The notes below the pieces were generated by a model that saw nothing but the letters and a program-made list of their open reading frames with translations, made no database searches and was not told the origin of the DNA. Below, in pieces: positions 7,398-16,407 of a stretch of 64,000 nt of DNA. Position 1 is the stretch's first letter. Each line of letters opens with the position of its first letter. Made by a program: the position numbers and the translations under genes. Source of the DNA: Xylanimonas allomyrinae (GTDB lineage Bacteria > Actinomycetota > Actinomycetes > Actinomycetales > Cellulomonadaceae); NCBI RefSeq assembly GCF_004135345.1, contig NZ_CP035495.1, positions 496,001 to 560,000 of the forward strand, written 5' to 3'.

Positions 7398-9131
7398 ATG
7401 CCGGAGCGATGGGTGGTCGACAACGACCCCAGCCCACGATTCCCCATCTACACCCGCGGCAACGTGGGTGAGGTCTTCCCCGACCCGGTCGCCCCGTTCT
7501 CGTGGACGCTGTGGGGGATCCCGCACGCCGAGCCGGGGTGGGCCGAGGCCCTGGCCCGGTTCGGGGCCTTCGACACCGACGAGTTCACCCCCGGCGTGAT
7601 GGAGACGCTGGGCGTGTTCGGCGGCTACGCCTACCTCAACGTGAGCGTCACCCGCATCTTCGGCGCCCGTGTCCCGGGGATGTCACCCGAGGCGGTCGAC
7701 CAGACCTTCTTCGGCTCCCAGGCGGCGACGGCCCCGCCGTACGCCCCCGGCCCCGACGACGAGAGCCCCGTGCACGCAGAGCGCAGCGCCCGGACGCTCG
7801 AGTGGATCCTCGCCGCGACGGAACTCCCCGAGCAGGCGGCGTCGCGCGAGAAGGTGCGCGCGCTGCGCGCCCAGCGCCCCGACCTGCGCGCGCTGTCGGA
7901 CCGGCAGCTCCTGGAGCGCACACGCGAGCTCATCAACACGCACTGGCGCGGCCTGTGGGTCGAGCACATCTTCCTGACCCACTGCGCCCTCGTCCCGCCG
8001 GCGATCCTCGCCGCCGTCGCCGCCGCACTGGGCGACCCCGGCCTGGTGACGCGGGTGATCACCGGCCTCGGGGCCGTGGACAGCGCACTGCCGGCCCACG
8101 AGCTGTGGCGGCTGTCGCGGCAGGTCGCACGGTCGACCCACCTTCAGGAGGCCTTCGACGACGGCGTCGACGGCCTGCGTGCGCGGCTCGAGGCCTCGGT
8201 GCATCCTGACGCCGCCGCGTTCGTGAGCGCGTTCGACGCGTTCCTGTACCAGCACGGCGCTCGCGGCTTCAACGAGTGGGAGATGCGCTCGCGCACGTTC
8301 GAGACCCATCCCGAGATCGCGTGGTCGGCCATCGACCGGATCCGGCGGGCCCCCGACTCCGCCGACCCGGTCGCGGCGCAGCAGCGGCTGGCCGGCGAGC
8401 GGGAGGAGGCGGTCGCGCAGGTGGCGGCCGCGCTGGAGGCCGACCCGGAGGTGCGCGGTCAGTTCGTGGCCGGAGCCCAGGCGGCGCGGACGTTCCTGGC
8501 CGGCCGCGAGCGCACCAAGACCAACGCGATCACGCTGGTGCACGAGGCGCGCATGACCATGCGGGAGCTGGGCCGGCGCTTCGTCCAGCGGGGGGTCTTC
8601 GCGGAGATCGAAGACTTCGGCATGCTCACCGACGACGAGTGGAGCACCGCGATCTCCGACCCCGCGGGCGTCCCGGAGCTGCTCGTGCAGCGCAAGGAGC
8701 AGATGGCGGCCCTGGCCGCGCTCGACGCACCGTTCATCGTCGCCGGGACCGTCCCCCCGCTGGACACCTGGCAGCCGCGGACCGGCGACGTCGCACCCGT
8801 GGAGGCGGGGGACGTCCTGCAGGGCGTGCCGGGCTGCTCGGGCACGGCCACCGGCCGCGTGCGCGTCGTCGCCGACCCGTCCGACCCGCGCGGCCTGGAG
8901 CCCGGCGACGTGCTCGTCGCCGAGATCACCGACTCGTCCTGGACGCCGCTGTTCGTCCCGGCCGGAGCCGTCGTCGTCGACCAGGGCGCGACCGTCAGCC
9001 ACGCCGTGATCGTCAGCCGTGAGCTCGGCATCCCCTGCGTCGTGTCGGTCGGCCACGCCAGCCGCGCCCTGCGCGACGGCCAGGTGGTGTCGGTCGACGG
9101 GGCCGCCGGCACGGTCACCGTCGTCGAGTAG
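7398..9131 (+). CDS. PEP-synthase/rifampin-phosphotransferase-like protein with phosphohistidine domain (second phosphotransferase subunit)
   Basis: 577 residues. The first ~450 are a helical acceptor-binding-type region, starting [20 protein letters not shown], as in the substrate domain of PEP-utilising phosphotransferases. Residues ~470-577 are a PEP-utiliser swivelling domain with [20 protein letters not shown]; the phospho-carrying His is His535. There is no ATP-grasp domain. Together with 1986-3647 (ATP-grasp plus its own His domain) it could form a split enzyme that phosphorylates a hydroxyl group, like CreHI or phenylphosphate synthase. AAAGGAGTG precedes the ATG at 8 bases. The P450 follows after 25 bases, and the ordering supports one operon with P450 and dehydrogenases. 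Confidence 0.85.
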   Translation: MPERWVVDNDPSPRFPIYTRGNVGEVFPDPVAPFSWTLWGIPHAEPGWAEALARFGAFDTDEFTPGVMETLGVFGGYAYLNVSVTRIFGARVPGMSPEAVDQTFFGSQAATAPPYAPGPDDESPVHAERSARTLEWILAATELPEQAASREKVRALRAQRPDLRALSDRQLLERTRELINTHWRGLWVEHIFLTHCALVPPAILAAVAAALGDPGLVTRVITGLGAVDSALPAHELWRLSRQVARSTHLQEAFDDGVDGLRARLEASVHPDAAAFVSAFDAFLYQHGARGFNEWEMRSRTFETHPEIAWSAIDRIRRAPDSADPVAAQQRLAGEREEAVAQVAAALEADPEVRGQFVAGAQAARTFLAGRERTKTNAITLVHEARMTMRELGRRFVQRGVFAEIEDFGMLTDDEWSTAISDPAGVPELLVQRKEQMAALAALDAPFIVAGTVPPLDTWQPRTGDVAPVEAGDVLQGVPGCSGTATGRVRVVADPSDPRGLEPGDVLVAEITDSSWTPLFVPAGAVVVDQGATVSHAVIVSRELGIPCVVSVGHASRALRDGQVVSVDGAAGTVTVVE

Positions 9132-9156
9132 GCAACAGCCAGGAAGGGGCATCCGC

Positions 9157-10362
9157 ATGAGCATCACAGCGCCGACACTCGACTCCATCGACCTCCTGGA
9201 CGTGCGGCCGTTCGCCGAGGGGCGCGACGGCGAAGCGTTCCGCGTCCTGCGCGACCGCGCGCCCGTGTTCTGGAACGACGAGCCCGACGGCCCCGGCTTC
9301 TGGTCGGTGACGCGCTACGCGGACGTCGACGCGGTGGCCAAGGACGCCGCGACCTTCTCCTCGGCCGACGGCACCCAGATCGCCAGCCGCCGGGCCGAGG
9401 GCGCCAACCACTCCATGCACAACATGGACGCGCCACGGCACCTGCTGCTGCGCAAGATCATGGTTCCGCACTTCACGCCGCGGCGCGTGGCCGGCTGGGA
9501 GGGCCGGATCGGCGACGTCGTCGCATCGCTCGTGGACGAGGCGGTCGCGTGCGGCGAGCTCGACTTCGTCGCCACCGTGGCCGAGCGGCTGCCGCTGCTC
9601 GTCTTCGCGGCCATGCTGGGCGTCCCCTCGCAGGACGCGCCGCGGCTGCTGCGCTGGACGAACATGATCGCGAGCGAGGACCCCGACCACGCGACGACGC
9701 CGGACGCGCTGGTCACGGCACGCGCGGAGCTGTTCGACTACTTCCACGCCCTGGGCGCCGAACGGCTCGCAGCGCCGCAGGACGACCTGGTCAGCGTCCT
9801 GATGCACGCCGAGGTCGAGGGACTGCGGCTGCGGCCGGAAGAGCTCGACCCGTTCTTCCTCCTGCTCACCGTCGCCGGCAACGAGACCACCCGCAACCTG
9901 CTGTCGGGCGGCGTCGAGGCGCTGGGCCGGCACGGGTTGTGGCCCGCGCTGGCGAGCCGCCCCCAGGTGCTGCCAGCGGCGATCGAGGAGATGCTCCGCT
10001 GGGTGTCGCCCGTCATCAACATGCGGCGGACGGCGACGGTGGACACGCGCCTGCACGGCACGCACATCGCGGCGGGCCAGAAGGTCGTGCTCTGGTTCGC
10101 CTCGGCGAACCGCGACGAGCGGGTCTTCGCCGACGCCGACACGTTCGTGCTCGACCGGCACGACAACCCGCACCTCGCGTTCGGGGCGGGCCCGCACTTC
10201 TGCCTCGGCGCGCACCTCGCCCGCCTGGAGGTGCGCCTGTTCTTCCAGGAGCTGCTCCGTCGCGGCGTCGCCTTCGAGCCGGCCGGCGAGCCCGACTGGC
10301 TGCTCTCCAACTGGTTCCGGGGCATCAAGAGGCTGCCGGTCCGTGTGCGGGGGAGCCGATGA
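9157..10362 (+). CDS. cytochrome P450 (CreJ-like alkyl hydroxylase)
   Basis: A 401-residue soluble bacterial P450. Diagnostic parts: I-helix oxygen-activation AGNETT (~res 239-244), ExxR in EEMLR (~res 277), and the haem loop [17 protein letters not shown] with the thiolate ligand Cys349. An AGGAAGGGG ribosome site precedes the ATG, and the stop overlaps the next ATG as ATGA. The island supplies a matching ferredoxin and reductase, so the electron chain is complete. In the cre system the P450 acts on the phosphorylated substrate, with the phosphate group acting as anchor. The same order of events is inferred here, but the actual substrate cannot be read from sequence. Confidence 0.93.
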   Translation: MSITAPTLDSIDLLDVRPFAEGRDGEAFRVLRDRAPVFWNDEPDGPGFWSVTRYADVDAVAKDAATFSSADGTQIASRRAEGANHSMHNMDAPRHLLLRKIMVPHFTPRRVAGWEGRIGDVVASLVDEAVACGELDFVATVAERLPLLVFAAMLGVPSQDAPRLLRWTNMIASEDPDHATTPDALVTARAELFDYFHALGAERLAAPQDDLVSVLMHAEVEGLRLRPEELDPFFLLLTVAGNETTRNLLSGGVEALGRHGLWPALASRPQVLPAAIEEMLRWVSPVINMRRTATVDTRLHGTHIAAGQKVVLWFASANRDERVFADADTFVLDRHDNPHLAFGAGPHFCLGAHLARLEVRLFFQELLRRGVAFEPAGEPDWLLSNWFRGIKRLPVRVRGSR

Positions 10363-11813
10363 CCGGGCCGGGCGTCGCCACGCCGCTGCTGCGCGATCGT
10401 GAGGAGCTCTACGTCGGCGGCGAATGGGTCCGGTCGGGGGCCGGGGCCACCATCGAGGTCGAGAACCCGGCGACGGAGGAGATCGTCGCGCGTGTTGTCT
10501 CGGGCGACGCCGACGACGTCGAGCGGGCCGTGCGCGCCGCGCGGCAGGCGTGGCCGGGGTGGGCCGCGCGGCCGGTCGAGGACAGGGCGCACCTGATCAC
10601 CCGGCTCGCCGACGAGCTCGAGGCGCGGCGCCACGAGCTCGGCGTGGTGACGGCGACCGAGATCGGCATGCCGCTGCCCCAGGCGACGGCCACCCAGGCC
10701 GGGATGCCGGTCGAGGTGCTGCGCACGACGGCCAGGGTCGCCGAGACCTACCCGTGGCGGCAGGAGCTCTCGGGCGCCACCGTGGTCCGCGAGCCGGCCG
10801 GCGTGGTCGCGGCCATCACGCCGTGGAACTTCCCGCTGCACCAGATCGCGGCGAAGGTGGGCCCTGCGCTGCTGGCCGGTTGCGCGGTCGTGCTCAAGCC
10901 GAGCGGGATCGCGCCGCTCAACGCGTACGCGTTCGCCGAGTGCGTCGCACGCGCGGGCCTGCCGCCCGGCGTCTTCAACCTCGTCACCGGCCCGGGCCGG
11001 CAGGTCGGTGAGGCGCTGGTGACGCACCCCGACGTCGCCGTCGTCTCGCTCACCGGCTCGGTCGCCTCGGGCGCCCGTGTGGGGCAGCTCGCGGCCGCGG
11101 GCATCAAGCGGTGCTGCCTGGAGCTGGGCGGCAAGTCCGCCAACGTGCTGCTCGACGACGCGGACCTCGACCTGGCGATCCCGAGCGCCGTCCAGCAGGG
11201 CCTGTCGAACAGCGGGCAGGCGTGCAACGCCCTGACGCGCATCCTCGTGGGCCGCGACCGGCTCGGCGAGGTCGAGGAGCGCCTGGTCGCTGCCGTCGAG
11301 GCGCTGCGCGTCGGCGACCCGTTCGCCGCGGGCACGGACCTGGGGCCGGTGGTCAGCGCGGGTCAGCGCGACAGCATCCGTGGCCACGTCGTGCGCGCGC
11401 TGGCGGCAGGGGAGCGGCTGCTGACCGGGGGATCCGACGCCCCCGACGGCCTTGAGCGGGGCTACTACGTGCGTCCCAGCGTCTTCTCGCGCGTGGGCGT
11501 CGATGCGCCGCTCGTGCAGGAGGAGATCTTCGGCCCGGTGCTCGTCGTGCAGGTCTACGAGGACGAGCACGAGGCCGTCGCGATCGCGAACGCCACCCGG
11601 TTCGGCCTCTCGGGCGGCGTGTGGTCGGCAGACCCGGAGCGGGCCCGCCGGGTGGCGAGCCGGATGCGCACGGGCCAGGTCAAGGTCAACGGGGTGCGGA
11701 CCCGGGACCACTTCGACGCCCCGTTCGGCGGGTACGGGCAGTCGGGCGTCGGGCGCGAGCTCGGCCCGTTCGGCATCGACGAGTTCGTGGAGACCAAGTC
11801 GATCCTGCGCTGA
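10359..11813 (+). CDS. NAD(P)-dependent aldehyde dehydrogenase (CreC-like)
   Basis: 484 residues of the aldehyde dehydrogenase superfamily. Visible are the nucleotide-binding segment [10 protein letters not shown] (~res 150), the general base Glu255 in [10 protein letters not shown], the nucleophile Cys289 in [11 protein letters not shown], and the late EEIFGPV motif. It should oxidise the aldehyde made after P450 oxidation and alcohol dehydrogenation to a carboxylate, which the ligase at 4903-6444 could then activate. Its start is translationally coupled to the P450 by an ATGA overlap. Confidence 0.93.
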   Translation: MTGPGVATPLLRDREELYVGGEWVRSGAGATIEVENPATEEIVARVVSGDADDVERAVRAARQAWPGWAARPVEDRAHLITRLADELEARRHELGVVTATEIGMPLPQATATQAGMPVEVLRTTARVAETYPWRQELSGATVVREPAGVVAAITPWNFPLHQIAAKVGPALLAGCAVVLKPSGIAPLNAYAFAECVARAGLPPGVFNLVTGPGRQVGEALVTHPDVAVVSLTGSVASGARVGQLAAAGIKRCCLELGGKSANVLLDDADLDLAIPSAVQQGLSNSGQACNALTRILVGRDRLGEVEERLVAAVEALRVGDPFAAGTDLGPVVSAGQRDSIRGHVVRALAAGERLLTGGSDAPDGLERGYYVRPSVFSRVGVDAPLVQEEIFGPVLVVQVYEDEHEAVAIANATRFGLSGGVWSADPERARRVASRMRTGQVKVNGVRTRDHFDAPFGGYGQSGVGRELGPFGIDEFVETKSILR

Positions 11814-11912
11814 CGCGGGACCACCCCCACACCACCCAGGCTGCGCCGCGTCACAGCGGTGCGGCGTGCCGGAACGTTCAGATCTCAACGACGAGAGAAG
11901 GAAGTGTTTCGC

Positions 11913-12694
11913 ATGGCAAACCGACTCACAGGCAAGACGGCCGTCGTCACCGGGGCGGCGGGCGCGCTGGGCACCGCGATCGCGGTGCGGCTCGCCACCG
12001 AGGGGCGGACGTCGTCGCCGTCGGCAGCGGGCGCACCCCGCTGGACGGGGTACGTGCGGCCGTCGAGGCCACCGGGGCGAACGTGGCGACGGTCGAGGGC
12101 GACGTCGCCACCGCGGAGGGCGTCGCCGCCTACCTGGCCGCGGCGGCGGATCGCTTCGGCCGCCTCGACGTGCTCGTCAACAACGCCGGCGTCCAGGCGG
12201 GCATCGGCCCGCTGAGCGACCTGCCCGAGGAGGCGTTCGACAGGCTCATGAACGTCAACGTGCGCAGCGTGTTCCTCGGCCTCAAGCACGGCGGCCGCAC
12301 GATGGCCGAGCAGGGCGGGGGAGTGATCGTGAACGTGGCGTCGGTCGCCGGCCTGCGCGGGGTCCCGCTCATCGCCGCCTACACGGCGTCCAAGCACGCG
12401 ATCATCGGCCTCACCAAGGCGGCCGCCGCGGAGCTCGCGGGCGCTGGCGTGCGCGTCAGCGCCGTCGCTCCGGGCGTCATCGAGTCGCCGATGATGCGCG
12501 GGATCGAGAACGGCGCCGCGCCGGGCGCCCCCGAGCAGGCCAAGGCCGCCTACACGGCGCTGACCCAGCTCGGCCGGTACGGCACGCCCGAGGAGGTCGG
12601 CGGCGCCGTCGCGTTCCTCGCCTCCGACGATGCGTCCTACATGACAGGCGGCTACCTGCGCCTCGACGGCGGCATGGCCGTCGACAGCGCCTGA
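11913..12694 (+). CDS. short-chain dehydrogenase/reductase 1, with a one-base frameshift
   Basis: An SDR of 260 residues once one base is restored. The start MANRLTGKTAVVTGAAGALG has the Rossmann TGxxxGxG motif and a GAAGGAAG ribosome site. After ATEG the frame breaks in the run AGGGG at ~12001-12005. One extra G restores ATEGADVVAVGSG and the rest of the protein: NNAG, the catalytic Ser in NVASVAG, YTASK (YxxxK) and the C-terminal YMTGGYLRLDGGM. Because the rest is intact and similar one-base losses recur across this window, a sequencing error is more likely than a pseudogene. Likely role: oxidation of an alcohol intermediate. Confidence 0.8.
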
Positions 12695-12742
12695 CCGCAC
12701 GGGGCCCGGGCCGTCACGACGACGCGCACCGGGCCTCGGCAC

Positions 12743-12787
12743 CACGAGGGACACGAGGGACACGAGGGACACGAGGGACACGAGGGA
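12743..12787 (+). repeat. five perfect tandem copies of a 9-bp unit (CACGAGGGA)
   Basis: Units at 12743, 12752, 12761, 12770 and 12779 are identical. They fill the gap between SDR1 and SDR2 and end 8 bases before the GTG of SDR2. Each unit contains a GAGGGA Shine-Dalgarno-like core. Confidence 0.9.
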
Positions 12788-12795
12788 CGTGAGCA

Positions 12796-13572
12796 GTGGG
12801 ACACGGACAACGACGCAAGGTGGCCCTGGTCACCGGGGGCGCGCACGGCATCGGGCGCGCGGTCGTCGAGAAGCTCGCCCGGCGCGACCTGACCGTCGTC
12901 GTCGCCGATCGGGACGAGGACGCCGGGACGCGGGTCGCGCAGGGGGTCGAGGGGCGGTTCGTGCCGACCGACGTGCGGGTGCCCGCCGACGTCGAACGTG
13001 CCGTCGCTGTTGCCGACGGCCTGGGCCGGCTGGTCTTCGTCAACCTGGGTGCAGGTCTCGCGCGGGCGAGCAGCGACCCGCTGACCGTCCCGGACGCCGC
13101 GTTCGACCAGATGTGGCAGGTCAACGTCGGCGGCGTCTGGAACGGCGTGCGCGCGTCGGTGCCGGCGCTGAGCGGCGCCGCCGCCGGCGCCCCGGGCCGC
13201 ATCGTCGTGACGGCGTCGCTGGCGGGGCTGGCGACCTGGCCCGACGACCCCCTGTACACGGCGACCAAGCACGCGGTCGTCGGCCTCGTGCGCGCCCTGG
13301 CGCCCGCGCTGGAGCGCCGGCGGGTCGTGCTGTCGGCGATCTGCCCCGGCTTCGTGGACACCGGGCTCGTCCCCGATCGCTACCGCGCCGGCGGCTACCC
13401 GCTGCTGTCGGCGCGGCAGGTCGCGGACCTGGCCGTGGCCGACCACGAACCTGGGGGGCTCTACGTCCTGCAACCGGGCGGCGAGCCTCTCGCGTACCGG
13501 CACCGCGGCGTGCCCGGCGCACGCGACGCCGACGGAACCGTCGCCCTGCCCCCGCGGCTGGAGGAACCATGA
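12796..13572 (+). CDS. short-chain dehydrogenase/reductase 2
   Basis: 258 residues of the SDR superfamily. The N-terminal TGGAHGIGRA is the NAD(P)-binding motif. The catalytic Ser is in VVTASLAG and the YxxxK is YTATK. The usual NNAG motif reads VNLGAG, an unusual variant. It begins at GTG (12796), 8 bases after the last 9-bp repeat, whose GAGGGA may act as ribosome site. The tail after the fold (LYVLQPGGEPLAYRHRGVPG) is longer and looser than in classical SDRs. It is coupled to SDR3 by ATGA. Confidence 0.87.
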   Translation: MGHGQRRKVALVTGGAHGIGRAVVEKLARRDLTVVVADRDEDAGTRVAQGVEGRFVPTDVRVPADVERAVAVADGLGRLVFVNLGAGLARASSDPLTVPDAAFDQMWQVNVGGVWNGVRASVPALSGAAAGAPGRIVVTASLAGLATWPDDPLYTATKHAVVGLVRALAPALERRRVVLSAICPGFVDTGLVPDRYRAGGYPLLSARQVADLAVADHEPGGLYVLQPGGEPLAYRHRGVPGARDADGTVALPPRLEEP

Positions 13573-14318
13573 CCTGCATCGTCGTGACCGGAGCCTCGTC
13601 AGGGATCGGAGCCGCGCTCGTGCGGCTCCTCTCCGAGCACCACCCGGTGGTCGGCCTCGACCGTCACGCCGCCCCCGGGTCGCCCGTCATCGGATGCGAC
13701 CTGACGGACCCGGCCAGCGTCGCGGCCGCGCTCGCCCGGCTCCCCGACCGGATCGGCGGCCTGGCGAACGTGGCCGGCGTCGCGGGCACCGCGCCCGCCA
13801 CGCGCGTGATGGAGGTCAACCTCCTGGGGACGCGCCGCATCACCGAGGCGCTCGCGGGCCGCATCGCCGACGGCGGTGCCATCGTCACGGTCGCCTCGCT
13901 CGCGGGGCACCACCCGGGCTTCGACGACGACGTCCGCCGCCTGCTGGCCGCGGACGACGACGACGTCCTGGCCTGGACGCGGACGGCCGGGCTCTCCGGG
14001 GCACAGGCCTACGACGTGTCGAAGAAGGCCCTGCTGCGGTACGGCAGGCAGCTGAGCGCGAGGCTCGCCCCTCGGCGGGTCCGCTCGTGCACCGTGAGTC
14101 CGGGCCCGGTCGAGACCCCGCTCCTGCCGGAGTTCGAGGCGTCGATGGCCGGCGCGGTCGAGCGCGCGGCGACGTGGACGGGTCGCCACGCCCGGCCCGA
14201 GGAGATCGCACGCGTCGTCGCATTCCTGCTGTCGCCGGACGCCTCGTGGATCAGCGGTGTCGACGTGGTCGCCGACGGCGGTCTCACGGCCCGGCGTGCG
14301 GATGATGCCCGGCCGTGA
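13569..14318 (+). CDS. short-chain dehydrogenase/reductase 3
   Basis: 249 residues of the SDR superfamily. TGASSGIGAA binds the dinucleotide, and NVAGVAG stands where NNAG is usual. The catalytic Ser is in VASLAG. YDVSKKA carries YxxxK, separated from the Ser by a longer than usual insert (GHHPGFDDDVRRLLAADDDD region). That insert and the C-terminal ISGVDVVADGG resemble 3-alpha-hydroxysteroid dehydrogenase/carbonyl reductase type SDRs. It is the third dehydrogenase in the rightward operon, and its ATG overlaps the stop of SDR2. Confidence 0.87.
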   Translation: MTCIVVTGASSGIGAALVRLLSEHHPVVGLDRHAAPGSPVIGCDLTDPASVAAALARLPDRIGGLANVAGVAGTAPATRVMEVNLLGTRRITEALAGRIADGGAIVTVASLAGHHPGFDDDVRRLLAADDDDVLAWTRTAGLSGAQAYDVSKKALLRYGRQLSARLAPRRVRSCTVSPGPVETPLLPEFEASMAGAVERAATWTGRHARPEEIARVVAFLLSPDASWISGVDVVADGGLTARRADDARP

Positions 14319-14407
14319 GGCATCGCACGCCAGACCGAGGTGTGGGCGGGGAGCGAGAGGGCCACGATGGTCCCCATCGGACGCCGTACAAGGAGGTCGA
14401 CGACGAC

Positions 14408-14575
14408 ATGGATCCCAAGGACGACACGCAGAAGAAGGCCCCGAGCCAGTTCGACGACACAGCCGGGTTCGCCGGCTACGACGACCTGGACAAGGACTCG
14501 CTGGTCACGCCGCGTGTGGTGCTCAAGAAGCTCGACGACGCAGCCGGGTTCGCCGGCTACGACGACGAGAGCTGA
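14408..14575 (+). CDS. 55-residue acidic peptide with a duplicated DDxAGFAGYDD motif (unrecognised, possible RiPP precursor)
   Basis: I do not recognise this peptide. AGGAGG lies 11 bases before the ATG. Two near-identical 11-residue blocks, DDTAGFAGYDD (residues 16-26) and DDAAGFAGYDD (residues 43-53), are joined by a basic/hydrophobic linker (LVTPRVVLKKL). The peptide ends two residues after the second block (ES). The blocks also match at DNA level (32 of 33 bases). A short leader followed by repeated core-like motifs is typical of precursors of modified peptides (RiPPs), but no obvious modifying enzyme lies beside it. It closes the catabolic operon, 89 bases after SDR3 and 8 bases before a strong terminator. 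It could also be a small binding or regulatory peptide. An upstream start at 14315 in the same frame is possible but has no good ribosome site. Confidence 0.7.
   Translation: MDPKDDTQKKAPSQFDDTAGFAGYDDLDKDSLVTPRVVLKKLDDAAGFAGYDDES
14453..14566 (+). repeat. two 33-bp direct repeats inside the peptide gene
   Basis: Copies at 14453-14485 and 14534-14566 differ at one base (ACA/GCA codon). Each contains a GCCGG-N5-CCGGC inverted repeat. The near identity, including third codon positions, points to recent duplication or gene conversion. Confidence 0.9.
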
Positions 14576-14583
14576 CGTCACGT

Positions 14584-14617
14584 CCGCCCGGGCGCGCATG
14601 ACTGCGCGCCCGGGCGG
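14584..14617 (+). terminator. strong hairpin terminator at the end of the catabolic island
   Basis: Perfect 15-bp stem CCGCCCGGGCGCGCA / TGCGCGCCCGGGCGG with loop TGAC, followed by TGTGTGTC. It starts 8 bases after the stop of the peptide gene. Confidence 0.85.
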
Positions 14618-14727
14618 TGTGTGTCGGGGTCCGTCCTGTTCAGGTGCCCGCACGTTCTACTCTTGACTTCCGGTGCCGTCCCGGCGTGATCGCGTCGGTG
14701 GCGAGCGGACGACGAGGAGCGAAGCGC

Positions 14728-15729
14728 GTGCAGGTGTGGCATGACCTGGCTGAGGCGGCGCACGGCCTCGCCGCAGGTGTGGGTGAGGGCCGCCGCTCGA
14801 CGTCGGTCGTGACGATCGGCAACTTCGACGGCGTCCACCGGGGCCACCGCGCGGTGCTCGGCCGCGTGGTCGGGCTCGCGCGCGCCGACCGGCGGGCTGC
14901 GGTCGCCGTGACCTTCGACCCGCACCCTGCGCAGGTCCACCGGCCCGAGCAGGCGCCCGAGCTGCTGACGGGCCTGCCCGACCGCCTCGACCTGCTGGCC
15001 GCGATCGGCCTCGACGGCGTCCTCGTGCTGCATTACACGCTCGACCTGGCGAGCCTCACGCCCGAGGAGTTCGTGACGCGCTACCTCGTGGAGACGTTGC
15101 GGGCTCGCACCGTGGTGGTCGGGCACGACGTCAGGTTCGGCAAGGGGAACTCGGGGTCGCTCGCCACCATGGTCGAGCTGGGCGGCGTCCACGGCTTCGA
15201 GGTCGTGGCGGTCGACGACATCGGCGAGTGCCGTCCGCTGACGGCCGGCGGCAGCGCCCGCTGGTCCAGCTCGGCTGCGCGTGCCCTGCTCGCCGAGGGC
15301 GACGTCGCGGGGGCCGCCGACGTGCTCGGCCGCCCGCACCGCCTGCGCGGCGTCGTCGTGCACGGCGACGCGCGCGGGCGCCTGCTCGGGTTCCCGACGG
15401 CGAACCTCGGTGGCATCCAGGGCATGGTTCCCGCCGACGGCGTCTACGCGGGCCGCCTGCTGCGCCCGCACCTCGCCGCGAGCGACCCGGGCCACGCCGA
15501 CGGCGTGCTGCCCGCAGCCGTCTCGGTGGGCACCAACCCGACGTTCGACGGCGTCGACCGCCGCGTCGAGGCGTACGTGCTCGACCGCGACGACCTTGAG
15601 CTGTACGACGAGGAGGTCGTCGTCGAGCTGGTCGAGCGGCTGCGCCCGACGTTGCGCTTCGACAGCGTCGAGGCGCTCGTCGACCAGATGCACGCCGACG
15701 TCGACAAGGCGCGCGACCTGCTGCGGTGA
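14728..15729 (+). CDS. ribF: bifunctional riboflavin kinase / FAD synthetase RibF
   Basis: 333 residues. RibF phosphorylates riboflavin to FMN and adenylates FMN to FAD. The N-terminal nucleotidyltransferase domain shows TIGNFDGVHRGHRAVL (~res 28-43) and VTFDPHPAQVH. The C-terminal flavokinase domain shows LGFPTANL, DGVYAG and SVGTNPTFDG. GTG at 14728 is taken as start because GAGGAG precedes it; the frame extends upstream without a better start. rpsO follows after about 130 bases. Confidence 0.95.
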   Translation: MQVWHDLAEAAHGLAAGVGEGRRSTSVVTIGNFDGVHRGHRAVLGRVVGLARADRRAAVAVTFDPHPAQVHRPEQAPELLTGLPDRLDLLAAIGLDGVLVLHYTLDLASLTPEEFVTRYLVETLRARTVVVGHDVRFGKGNSGSLATMVELGGVHGFEVVAVDDIGECRPLTAGGSARWSSSAARALLAEGDVAGAADVLGRPHRLRGVVVHGDARGRLLGFPTANLGGIQGMVPADGVYAGRLLRPHLAASDPGHADGVLPAAVSVGTNPTFDGVDRRVEAYVLDRDDLELYDEEVVVELVERLRPTLRFDSVEALVDQMHADVDKARDLLR

Positions 15730-15767
15730 CGCGCGGCTGCGCGGTCGGGGAGCCGGGCCCGCGCTGG

Positions 15768-15773
15768 TAAGAT
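15768..15773 (+). promoter_or_regulatory. candidate -10 box of rpsO
   Basis: TAAGAT in the ribF-rpsO gap, about 85 bases before the rpsO ATG. No clear -35 box was identified. It would give rpsO an untranslated leader of roughly 80 bases. Confidence 0.4.
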
Positions 15774-15858
15774 GACCAGGCCGTACGAACGGCCGCGGAT
15801 CGAGAGCGCCCGGTGGAAGAGCCCCGGTGCACCGCGCAACGACACCGAGGAGAGCCAC

Positions 15859-16128
15859 ATGCCGCTCGACAACGCCACCAAGAAGGCGATCATCACCGAG
15901 TACGCGACCCACGAGGGCGACACCGGCTCGCCGGAGGTGCAGATCGCGCTCCTGACGCAGCGCATCAAGGACCTGACCGAGCACCTCAAGGAGCACAAGC
16001 ACGACCACCACTCGCGTCGTGGCCTGCTCCTGCTCGTCGGCCAGCGCCGTCGTCTCCTGGGCTACCTGCAGAACATCGACATCGCGCGCTACCGCTCGCT
16101 CATCGAGCGGCTCGGCCTGCGCCGCTGA
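15859..16128 (+). CDS. rpsO: 30S ribosomal protein S15
   Basis: 89 residues, the standard length. Family features include the [16 protein letters not shown] segment, the [12 protein letters not shown] 16S rRNA-binding loop and the LLGYLQ...[13 protein letters not shown] end. GAGGAGA precedes the ATG. It lies upstream of pnp, as in most bacteria. It binds the central domain of 16S rRNA early in 30S assembly. Confidence 0.98.
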   Translation: MPLDNATKKAIITEYATHEGDTGSPEVQIALLTQRIKDLTEHLKEHKHDHHSRRGLLLLVGQRRRLLGYLQNIDIARYRSLIERLGLRR

Positions 16129-16204
16129 CGTACCCGACCGAGCCGCTTCGGCGGCGTGTGCGGACCGCTCGCCGCGGGACGCGCGCACCGTTGACATCTG
16201 ACGA

Positions 16205-16245
16205 CAGACCGGCCCGGTCCCTCTCGCAGGGGTCGGGCCGGTCTG
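16205..16245 (+). terminator. long hairpin in the rpsO-pnp intergenic region
   Basis: 12-bp perfect stem CAGACCGGCCCG / CGGGCCGGTCTG with a further CCCT/AGGG pairing inside. It lies between rpsO and pnp, where E. coli has a terminator plus an RNase III processing hairpin used for PNPase autoregulation. Either a partial terminator or a processing site is plausible. Confidence 0.65.
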
Positions 16246-16407
16246 GTGAGATGTACCGGTAACCATCACGTAGCAGAACCACACCGCGCCGAGCCTCCGC
16301 CCGGTCCTCGGTAGTGGCCTTCCGACCGCCTGCCCCACGCGGGTGCGGTCGGCAGGCCTCGATCGAAGACCGACGGGGTCGGCGCCATCGCAGAACGGAG
16401 GGCACCC

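Noticed and set aside
12743-12787. CRISPR array
   Set aside because: The 9-bp units are contiguous with no spacers.
14408-14575. Mycofactocin or PQQ precursor peptide
   Set aside because: The C-terminus does not have the mycofactocin VY end or the PQQ Glu-Tyr spacing, and no cognate maturation enzymes are in the window.
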